A DNA stretch of 10,389 nt from Prevotellaceae bacterium (GTDB lineage: Bacteria; Bacteroidota; Bacteroidia; Bacteroidales; UBA932). Positions 4,891-10,389 of this stretch are shown here, piece after piece. Made by a program: the position numbers and the translations under genes. Position 1 is the first letter of the stretch. The number at the start of each line of letters is the position of its first letter. The notes under the pieces were generated by a model that saw nothing but the letters and a program-made list of their open reading frames with translations, ran no database searches and was not told the DNA's origin. The stretch lies in contig JAIRZR010000333.1 in NCBI GenBank assembly GCA_031267155.1, positions 1-10,389 on the forward strand. Reading direction: 5' to 3'.

Positions 4891-6465
4891 GCTGTCCTTT
4901 TCTATCAATTGTTTCATTTCCTGTCGGATGGCGTTGATCGTGGGGGATGATATTTTTATCCTTTTTCCTAAAATCAACTCTGCCCACCTGAGCGTTTCGA
5001 CTCTGTTTCCCCTTTCTTCATACAACTTTGCCAAACGGTACAAAGGCATAAACTTTACCGGACACATCTGCGATGCTTTCCGATAATGTCTTTCCGCTTC
5101 ATCATACTGCTGCAATTGAAGATAATTGTCCGCCAGCAGCATCTGCAAATCGTAGTCTGCCCACAGCCGCTCGCAGGCTTTGCCGACTTGCAGGCTTTTG
5201 TCGTAATGTCCGGTAACATTCAGTTCCGCCGTATAATTGTAGAGAAACAGTTCGTTGCCGGAAAGGACGGGGCGCAGCCTTTCGTATTCCGGCAGCATCC
5301 GTTCGGTTCGACCTGACAGGGATTGACGGGCGATTTTACACCAAAGCATTTCGTTCGACATGCGCTGATACGTTTTCCAGCCGAAAAACAGAATCGCCGG
5401 AATCAACAGGATCTTTACCGTAAATAAAATCCTGACGGGTATTTTCACGGGATATTTCGCATGATAAAGGATTATGGCAATGCTTAAAATCACCATGATC
5501 CACACGAAGGGATATGTCAGGGGATAGGAGAAAAACGCAAAAACAGCAACGGACAGCAGGCCGCAACCCGCAAGACGGACGACCGGCTCATGCCTGCATC
5601 GAAGGAACGATTTCCATACAAACCAACAAACGGCAAGAAACAGGACGAAACCCGCAAAACCGTAGTTGGTTAATAACAAAATATATTCATTGAACGGACG
5701 GTTGACATTGTCCGCCAGCATTGCATACTTGCTGTCGGGATGATGTTCAAAATATCCGGCCTGATAATCCATATAACCGGCTTTGAATCCGCCGCAGCCA
5801 TGTCCGAACACAGGCTGATCCCGTATCATTTCCCACGAACAGCGCCAAATCAGCAGGCGTCCGTCAGCGGAATCCTTTTTCAGGAAATACAGGCCGGAGA
5901 ATAATAGAAACACTACGGAAAACAGAATGACTTTGAGTTTCCGATTCTTCGGAAATTCATATAAGGATATGACCATACATACCGCAAGCATACTCGCCAT
6001 CCCCGACCGCGAACCCGAAAGAAGGATAGCGGCAACAATGATCGTAGCGGTGATGATCGTAATCCGGTTTTGCAGGGTGCGATTTTTCAAAACCGAATAG
6101 AACATCACCGGCAATCCGGCGCACAGCGATGCGGCAAACCCGGCAGGATTATCGAAACTGCCGGTTATGTGAAATCCTCCGTCTCCCGGCAACACATGGA
6201 TGTATTGAAGCAGACCATACGCCGCCTGCATTATGCACAGTACCAATATTACCGGAAAAATGATTTGCGCCGTTGCCGTCTTTCCTTTTGCGGAGAAAGA
6301 AAAGGCGACATACGTCAAAAGCAGGGCGGCTAAGCAGAAAACGGTGCAGTACCATTTGGGTGTAACCTGTTCGTTTACGAAAAGCAACGAGACCGGGAAC
6401 AGACTTCCGGCACACATTAATGCAAAAATAACCGTCAGCAATATGTTTCTCACCCTTACCACCAT
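4783..6465 (-). CDS. O-antigen ligase/polymerase-like membrane protein with TPR-like C-terminus
   Basis: The protein has 560 residues. About ten or more membrane helices fill roughly residues 5-365. Wzy_C/WaaL-family signatures are visible: GSFDNPAGFAASL (102-114), LLSGSRSGMASM (148-159), QPVFGHGCGGF (217-227), and the loop ending RPFNEYILLLTNYGFAG (256-272). Members act in the inner membrane on polyprenyl-linked glycans, as ligases or polymerases, or glycosylate exported proteins. Residues 400-500 hold TPR-like helices (ADNYLQLQQYDEAERHYRKA), common in Bacteroidota members. The last 35 residues are repeat-derived and nearly identical in layout to the end of the C11 peptidase gene. The start ATG at 6465 overlaps the preceding gene by 10 nt, indicating translational coupling. 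Which glycan and acceptor are used cannot be told. Confidence 0.85.
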   Translation of the reverse strand: MVVRVRNILLTVIFALMCAGSLFPVSLLFVNEQVTPKWYCTVFCLAALLLTYVAFSFSAKGKTATAQIIFPVILVLCIMQAAYGLLQYIHVLPGDGGFHITGSFDNPAGFAASLCAGLPVMFYSVLKNRTLQNRITIITATIIVAAILLSGSRSGMASMLAVCMVISLYEFPKNRKLKVILFSVVFLLFSGLYFLKKDSADGRLLIWRCSWEMIRDQPVFGHGCGGFKAGYMDYQAGYFEHHPDSKYAMLADNVNRPFNEYILLLTNYGFAGFVLFLAVCWFVWKSFLRCRHEPVVRLAGCGLLSVAVFAFFSYPLTYPFVWIMVILSIAIILYHAKYPVKIPVRILFTVKILLIPAILFFGWKTYQRMSNEMLWCKIARQSLSGRTERMLPEYERLRPVLSGNELFLYNYTAELNVTGHYDKSLQVGKACERLWADYDLQMLLADNYLQLQQYDEAERHYRKASQMCPVKFMPLYRLAKLYEERGNRVETLRWAELILGKRIKISSPTINAIRQEMKQLIEKDSNPASESRTDAESVNKPQSRQDNLSEQRTPEELLPP

Positions 6466-8414
6466 ACCTGTTCCCCTTTCTCGTATGTGAAGATCCGTTC
6501 TTCGTGTCCTCTTGACAGGTTTCTAATCAAAAGTAAAGCGTTGACAGGTACATTGTCATAGACCAATACCGGTTCTTCGGCTATCCGCCTGCCCAATGAA
6601 ACCCATTTATTTCCGGACCAGTACAACAGTTCATGCTCGTCTCCCGGCGTAATATCATTACCGTCGCCTCTCGGCGTGTACCAGATGTGGTCGATCCGGA
6701 CAGGTTCACCGAAATCCATTCCTACCCAACCGTCGCTGGGAACGGGAGCATTGAAATAAGTCAGCGGATCACGATCAAAAACGGCTTCTCTCCGGTATCT
6801 GTCCGTATCGGCAATCGCAGGGTCTTCCGTTCCCGTTATTTGTCCGTAAACGGCCGACGCCGTATCACTTTTATAAAAATAGATTTCGGCAATGTGGCAA
6901 AACTGACCTTCTCCCGAACAGTATCTCCAATAGCGATAGGCATTTCTCATTGTATCAAGAGCAATTTCCTGAGACTGAACGGTAAATTTCGTTACCTGAT
7001 GCAAAGTGACAGCATCGCTGAAATCCTCTTTGTTCGCCGCCTGGAATTTCCCTCCCAGCAAACGGTGCGCCACATCATAGCAATGAGTGCTAACGTAGTA
7101 TTTCCGGTATAGCGTAACTGCCTGCTTTTTGTTCCTATCCGCTTCGATTCTCCGGATTTCACCCTGATAATTTATTATGAACGGAGAAGAAAACGGCACA
7201 ACCCCTTCCCTGTCGCAAAATATGGGCATGTAAAGACAGTTCCTTCCCATTTTCGTAAATACGACTTTGCCATTGGAAACCTTGCCATAATGGATTGCCG
7301 ACCAGCTTTTATTATCGAATACGGCAAGATAGGCATACCTGTATTTTCTAAACTTGGAAGGAATGGACAATTCTACATCGGATGTGGAGATGTATTCATC
7401 CGTCACATCTTTTATGAAAACATTTGTAAATGGATAGGGAACATGTTTTTCCCGCTCGTTGAGGATTTCAAGTTCTTTATTAATCGCATAACATTTGCGA
7501 AATACTTTGGCTTTCTTTTCGTCCGGCTTATGCGGTTCGCCCGGATTGGCGAATCCGGCCGGAAACTCTATGTTTTTCCCCCTGTTTGTTAAAACCACCG
7601 TCCAGGCATGACCCTGGGAACGAAATGGCCATTGAGGTGTAAAGTCTATTGCCACCGGGATGCCTTTGCTGCGCATAAGACCTGTTGACAACAGGGCGTA
7701 ATCGTCACAGGAACCAAAAGGCAGCCTGGCCAGTGTCCGGATGCGTTGAATGGGAATACAATTGATTTTTTCGTAGGGATAAGGCAGTCTGTTCGCTTTG
7801 ATAATTTCGTTGTTTACGGCTGCTACCGCCCAGTAAGCCGAGTTTTTATACATATCGCAGTAATGCAGAGAGTCCAAATCGCCCCGGCATAGATCCTGGG
7901 CTTCTTCACGCCAGTTATCAATGATTTGCAGCTCATCGCCTTTGTAAGGTAGGATGTACTCGCAAAAATCGTCAAATGAGACATGAGTAGCCCACTCGCC
8001 CTGTTGCCAGGCTTCGAAAGAACGCTCAATATGGTCAACCAAATGAGCCGCTTTCAGCAAATGCAGGTCGGGGCAGGTGTCGTTACTGTATTCCCAATAT
8101 CCGGCTGATATCTTTTCGATAACTTCCTTATTGTACTGAGTCGTCTGTAAAGGATCAACCGCCCGTTCTATCTCATTGTAATAGTCCTCCTGCCAGCGAA
8201 TGTCACGGTATGAATAATGCCCCGGCATGTTTTCAATCAGAAAAACGGCGGCTCGTAGTTTCAGACTGTCGGCAGGATTGCGACGGTAGTATTCCAAAAC
8301 CTGCTCCAGGTTTTTCCGGTTTTGCCCGGCCATCTTTAATGCTCTTTCCAGCGGCGTATTTTGACATGCCGGAAAAAGAAATACAAACAGTACGTATATT
8401 AAAACATTTCTCAT
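6456..8414 (-). CDS. Lipoprotein with transglutaminase-like and discoidin-like domains
   Basis: The protein has 652 residues from ATG 8414. A lipoprotein signal ends in FLFPAC with acceptor C17. A helical N-terminal region includes NPADSLKLRAAVFLIENMPG (46-65), seen in Bacteroidota relatives. The transglutaminase-like core lies at about 225-290: C236 in FGSCDDYALLSTGLMRSKGI, H269 in SQGHAWTVV, and an acidic residue near NIEF (E283) as the possible third catalytic member. Residues 340-480 look beta-rich. The end (about 505-652) resembles an F5/8 type C (discoidin) domain: GWVGMDFGEPVRIDHIWYTP then ELLYWSGNKWVSLG, which usually binds carbohydrate. Such proteins may act as surface peptidases or glycan-associated enzymes. 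Coupling to the downstream O-antigen ligase-like gene suggests a joint role at the envelope. Confidence 0.85.
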   Translation of the reverse strand: MRNVLIYVLFVFLFPACQNTPLERALKMAGQNRKNLEQVLEYYRRNPADSLKLRAAVFLIENMPGHYSYRDIRWQEDYYNEIERAVDPLQTTQYNKEVIEKISAGYWEYSNDTCPDLHLLKAAHLVDHIERSFEAWQQGEWATHVSFDDFCEYILPYKGDELQIIDNWREEAQDLCRGDLDSLHYCDMYKNSAYWAVAAVNNEIIKANRLPYPYEKINCIPIQRIRTLARLPFGSCDDYALLSTGLMRSKGIPVAIDFTPQWPFRSQGHAWTVVLTNRGKNIEFPAGFANPGEPHKPDEKKAKVFRKCYAINKELEILNEREKHVPYPFTNVFIKDVTDEYISTSDVELSIPSKFRKYRYAYLAVFDNKSWSAIHYGKVSNGKVVFTKMGRNCLYMPIFCDREGVVPFSSPFIINYQGEIRRIEADRNKKQAVTLYRKYYVSTHCYDVAHRLLGGKFQAANKEDFSDAVTLHQVTKFTVQSQEIALDTMRNAYRYWRYCSGEGQFCHIAEIYFYKSDTASAVYGQITGTEDPAIADTDRYRREAVFDRDPLTYFNAPVPSDGWVGMDFGEPVRIDHIWYTPRGDGNDITPGDEHELLYWSGNKWVSLGRRIAEEPVLVYDNVPVNALLLIRNLSRGHEERIFTYEKGEQVWW

Positions 8415-8449
8415 TGCCTTTAATTTATATCTGTAATCAATGTTCGGAC

Positions 8450-8480
8450 AGCAAAAGATAATTTCCTTATCCGCTCAAAT
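8450..8480 (-). promoter_or_regulatory. Possible promoter for the transglutaminase-lipoprotein gene
   Basis: The 62 bp between the terminator and the start codon at 8414 should hold a promoter if the terminator works. On the minus strand TATTTGAG (around 8480) is followed by TATCTTTTG (8460-8452). These resemble the Bacteroidota elements TTTG and TAnnTTTG, but there is one extra base in the second and the spacing of about 15 bp is short. Confidence 0.25.
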
Positions 8481-8502
8481 AAAAACCCTTGTCGGGACAA
8501 GG
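8477..8502 (-). terminator. Intrinsic terminator
   Basis: On the minus strand CCTTGT (8502-8497), loop CCCG and ACAAGG (8492-8487) form a perfect 6-bp stem, which can close further around a 2-nt loop. G and TTTTTATTT (8485-8477) follow. It is embedded in the intergenic repeat shared with block D1. It separates the small membrane protein gene from the lipoprotein gene. Confidence 0.7.
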
Positions 8503-8604
8503 CTCTGCCTGTCTTCGGTATGCGAGGCGGAACCTCGCAAGATAAATCGAACGAGGCAGATCCTCTCCCGATCAAGGGGTACCTGATAATTCAACATATT
8601 CCTC

Positions 8605-8826
8605 TTAATTCGGGACTGACTGTTGCAATATCTCAGGTGGTGAAACTGAAAAACTTCCAACCGTAGCGAAATACAAAACCGGAAGTATGATCAGGAAACA
8701 CAGTGCACCGTACCAAACCGGATGCACCTTTTCCTTCCGTACGATCTTCAACAATATCACCGCCATTACAAATACAAGCAGTAATATATATACGCTTATT
8801 ATAACTATTCCTATAGCTATTCCCAT
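8605..8826 (-). CDS. Small two-helix membrane protein (copy 2)
   Basis: The protein has 73 residues from ATG 8826; an upstream TTG at 8850 would read out of the repeat. Helix 1 is about residues 3-29 (IVIISVYILLLVFVMAVILL), the loop is KIVRKEKVHPVWYG, and helix 2 is about 43-60 (ALCFLIILPVLYFATVG). The tail ends EILQQSVPN. It is paralogous to the 705-914 gene, with a four-codon in-frame insertion in helix 1. Identity is highest in the loop and helix 2, which argues that the protein has been kept under selection since duplication. Helix 2 retains one proline of the PLDc_N-type pattern (IILPVLYF), a weak hint at that family. Repeat R3 lies just upstream and an intrinsic terminator about 100 bp downstream. 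Confidence 0.65.
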   Translation of the reverse strand: MGIAIGIVIISVYILLLVFVMAVILLKIVRKEKVHPVWYGALCFLIILPVLYFATVGSFSVSPPEILQQSVPN

Positions 8827-8840
8827 ATTTTTTAATTTAA

Positions 8841-8995
8841 TTTTTCGCAAACCTTTTTGTTATTTTGCAAAAGAAAAGGCGTTTGCCGTTCTCCTCCCAT
8901 CTTGCAATCGTGCTTCGATCGCTTCCGTCCGTCCCTGTTTTTCCCTCAAAGCACAAGGAGAAAAACACTTCATCCGGACGTCCGTCACGGAGGCA
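8841..8995 (-). repeat. Interspersed repeat R3
   Basis: Third copy of the R family, ending 15 bp before the start codon at 8826. It has the same minus-strand landmarks as R1, and is 3 bp shorter in the mini-ORF. Upstream of CCTCCGTGA the tail extension seen in R2 and R4 is not recognisable. The remaining stretch 8996-9090 holds no supported gene. Confidence 0.85.
8860..8973 (-). CDS. Conserved mini-ORF in repeat R3 (37 aa)
   Basis: The ORF runs from ATG at 8973 to TAA at 8860. The peptide begins MKCFSPCALREKQGR and ends RRTANAFSFAK. It keeps the start, stop and frame of the R1 copy despite a 3-bp deletion and several replacements, and sits 33 bp before the next gene start, almost the same spacing as in R1. 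Whether it is translated cannot be decided from this window. Confidence 0.3.
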   Translation of the reverse strand: MKCFSPCALREKQGRTEAIEARLQDGRRTANAFSFAK

Positions 8996-9090
8996 AGGCG
9001 TTGTCCAGAAAATTGCACCTCCGGCATTTCATCCTGCTATGTCTGCTTTGAGACAAGGAAGAATTTCTCTCAAACAAATATTTATTCATA

Positions 9091-9663
9091 TCAATCGGAA
9101 TATAGGTCCCTCATATCCATAAACTTCCAGTTGTCGAAAACAACGCGGTTTTCCCCGGGACGGCAGAAGGCGTACACTGCATATTCCGATCCAACGTATT
9201 TGATTTTTATTTCAAATACCTTATCGCCGACATGAAGAAACTCCATAAAGAGTTTCTTCATTCGCTGAAATTCAAGCGGCGCCTCTTTCTCTTTACCGGG
9301 AGGTATCGTGACCATGTTAGGAAAAATTCTGAATTCGTGGATCATTTCCCATTGGGTATCATCACCGGATCCGTGCGACCAGCTCTCACCACGGGCAGAA
9401 ACCGTTTCAGGATCGCTGAGTTTTTCTGCATATAAAGCTACACGTCCGGTATCCGTCAATGTTTCAATATAACTGTAGGATAACAGTTTTATATCATCGT
9501 GATTGGTAACAAACCGGGCCCCCCAGTTGGCAAACAGGTTCTCAAAATTACACTCGCAGGATGTTAAAGGCTTCCCTGTTTCATAAACCGTAGAATCTGT
9601 CTGACCAAAAGCAGAAATACTAAACATAAATAAAAATAACATTTGATTTTTAATATGTATCAT
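9091..9663 (-). CDS. Secreted protein of unknown function
   Basis: The protein has 190 residues from ATG 9663. A signal peptide covers about residues 1-20 (QMLFLFMFSISAFGQ, cleavage after FG or GQ). The mature part has a close cysteine pair in TSCECNFENLFANWG (C35 and C37), then a mixed alpha/beta body with many aromatic residues, including YSYIETLTDTGRVALYAEKL, SWSHGSGDDTQWEMIHEFRI and FEIKIKYVGSEYAVYAFC. I do not recognise the family. A second Met at residue 8 could be the start. It is the first gene after repeat R4 and after the C11 peptidase gene, and could be a periplasmic or secreted companion of either. No lipobox is seen. Confidence 0.7.
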   Translation of the reverse strand: MIHIKNQMLFLFMFSISAFGQTDSTVYETGKPLTSCECNFENLFANWGARFVTNHDDIKLLSYSYIETLTDTGRVALYAEKLSDPETVSARGESWSHGSGDDTQWEMIHEFRIFPNMVTIPPGKEKEAPLEFQRMKKLFMEFLHVGDKVFEIKIKYVGSEYAVYAFCRPGENRVVFDNWKFMDMRDLYSD

Positions 9664-9702
9664 GAATTTATACTTTATATTTATTTTTTTGTAACTATTT
9701 TA

Positions 9703-9843
9703 TCAACTTTCCATTTTGCAGGTAACTTGTTTCAAAATTCTTGAAAAGGCATTTGCTGTCTCCTTTTCATCCTGCGATTGTACTTCGACCGCTTTCTTCC
9801 GTCCCTGTTTTTCCCTCAAAACATAGGAAGAAAAACACTTCAT
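9703..9843 (-). CDS. Conserved mini-ORF in repeat R4 (46 aa)
   Basis: ATG at 9843. The peptide starts MKCFSSYVLREKQGR and keeps ETANAFS. It then diverges and continues to a TGA at 9703, about 40 bp before the next gene. Relative to R1 it has one codon fewer in the middle, as R3 does. It is the most divergent of the four copies, yet the frame is intact. Confidence 0.3.
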   Translation of the reverse strand: MKCFSSYVLREKQGRKKAVEVQSQDEKETANAFSRILKQVTCKMES

Positions 9844-9961
9844 CCGGATGCCCTCATGGAGGCAGGAGGTCTTTCGGAGTTCGATTTTCCGAAAGATTTC
9901 CCTGCCTTGATTGCGGTTTATTAAAAGGTTCGACATCCGTCCGGCTTTCCGACGCCGGAAC
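9744..9961 (-). repeat. Interspersed repeat R4 with upstream tail extension
   Basis: This is the most diverged R copy. Homology starts near AAAAGGC at 9744, passes through CCTGTTTTTCCCTCAAA (plus strand), and continues through the tail extension to about 9961. The extension encodes the C-terminal tail of the C11 peptidase gene and aligns with R2 without indels. Confidence 0.8.
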
Positions 9962-10389
9962 GTTTCTTTCTTCTTCCCTGTTATCGAAAAGATTCATAAA
10001 ACCTGATGCTTTGCTCCAGTTAAGATGCCGGTAATAACCGTTCAAATCATCCCGAAACGGGTGTGGAATATAGCAACTTAATCCACAGAATGTGTCTATG
10101 TCATACATCCCGATAAAACCAGCCGTATGCGCTTTGTACAGTACTGCCTTACTGAGTTGTTCCGTCAGGGCTCTTTTATCCGTTTCGGGAAAGGCTTTGT
10201 TGACAAAATCCATGAAATCGAATGTATATTGCTCGGCATATACATCCAAACGTTGTACCGACGGGCGGTCGAAGATGGTCATATCAAACGGCTGTCCTGC
10301 GATAGTCTGTGCCGTTACTGCCGCCAGCGCTTCCAATTCGCGGGTGTTCACTACGGATATCGTGGCCGAACGGTATAATTCATTCTCCT
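9854..10389 (-). CDS. Clostripain-like (C11) cysteine peptidase, C-terminal part, 5' end outside window
   Basis: The frame is open to the window edge, and a GTG at 10351 is internal rather than the start: upstream codons read ENELYRSATISVV in frame. The visible part, ATISVVNTRELEALAAVTAQ then KAVLYKAHTAGFIGMYDIDT and FCGLSCYIPHP and GYYRHLNWSKA, matches the C-terminal region of Bacteroidota clostripain-related peptidases as I know them. The catalytic His and Cys lie upstream, outside the window. After SGFMNLFDNREEERN the sequence enters the repeat-derived tail (PASESRTD... ending LLPP) shared with the O-antigen ligase-like protein. C11 peptidases cleave after Arg/Lys and are usually exported and self-processed. 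It could process neighbouring secreted proteins, which is inference. Confidence 0.75.
   Translation of the reverse strand, partial: ENELYRSATISVVNTRELEALAAVTAQTIAGQPFDMTIFDRPSVQRLDVYAEQYTFDFMDFVNKAFPETDKRALTEQLSKAVLYKAHTAGFIGMYDIDTFCGLSCYIPHPFRDDLNGYYRHLNWSKASGFMNLFDNREEERNVPASESRTDVEPFNKPQSRQGNLSENRTPKDLLPP

Larger units (their letters stand above)
8488..8995. repeat. Duplicated block D2 (second copy of 619-1086)
   Basis: This block contains the intergenic repeat with GTCGGGACAAGGCTCTGCCT, the 73-residue membrane protein gene and repeat R3, in the same order and orientation as D1. The two copies lie about 7.9 kb apart as direct repeats and could recombine to delete everything between them. 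Confidence 0.85.

Noticed and set aside
4652..5086. Forward-strand ORF reading through repeat R2 (PSVPVFPSKHKEKN type)
   Set aside because: The same forward frame is open in R3 and R4, but it overlaps the ligase-like gene antisense with coinciding wobble positions. All context is minus strand. I keep it only as a caution about the mini-ORF strand.
1..10389. tRNA, rRNA, transposase, integrase or plasmid origin
   Set aside because: I looked for these on both strands and saw no cloverleaf, rRNA signature, DDE or tyrosine recombinase motif, or replication protein.

Overview
The window looks like a piece of a Bacteroidales (Bacteroidota) chromosome, perhaps near Parabacteroides, Tannerella or Dysgonomonas; the genus cannot be fixed from sequence alone. 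The reasons are the protein families (DUF1573, membrane-anchored TlpA-like thioredoxins, a fulvocin C-related lipoprotein, a transglutaminase/discoidin lipoprotein, a C11 clostripain-type peptidase), the A-rich leaders without strong Shine-Dalgarno sites, and many palindromic intergenic repeats. Every gene I can support is on the minus strand, so the region reads from right to left.

Reading in gene order from the right edge: the 3' part of a clostripain-like (C11) peptidase enters at 10389 and ends at 9854 inside repeat copy R4. A secreted protein of unknown function follows (9663-9091). Next come repeat R3, a small two-helix membrane protein (8826-8605) and an intrinsic terminator (8502-8477). 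A large lipoprotein with transglutaminase-like and discoidin-like parts (8414-6456) overlaps by 10 nt an O-antigen ligase/polymerase-like membrane protein with a TPR-like tail (6465-4783), which ends inside repeat R2.

Below R2 the DNA becomes visibly more AT-rich. A tightly packed run follows: a fulvocin C-related lipoprotein (4618-4247), then two tandem copies of a module made of a membrane-anchored thioredoxin and a DUF1573 protein (4233-3358 with 3348-2806; 2780-1875 with 1867-1563). The second DUF1573 copy is broken by an internal out-of-frame deletion. A tiny PLDc_N-like membrane protein (1523-1347) closes the run. The duplicated thioredoxin domains should lie in the periplasm, with the DUF1573 proteins and the lipoprotein as secreted or anchored partners. 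I infer a periplasmic thiol/disulfide module; its substrate is unknown.

The left 1.35 kb is rich in repeats: a 42-bp-period palindromic array (1-219), an AT-rich terminator-like dyad (350-427), a perfect 22-bp palindrome (576-597), a second copy of the small membrane protein with flanking DNA (705-914), repeat R1, and a 24-bp three-copy inverted/direct repeat element (1211-1369).

The most unusual feature is the R family, four copies of a roughly 155-bp repeat in one orientation. Each copy lies directly 5' of a minus-strand gene and contains a mini-ORF of about 37 codons. In two copies (R2, R4) the homology extends upstream and supplies the same 35-residue C-terminal tail to two unrelated proteins.
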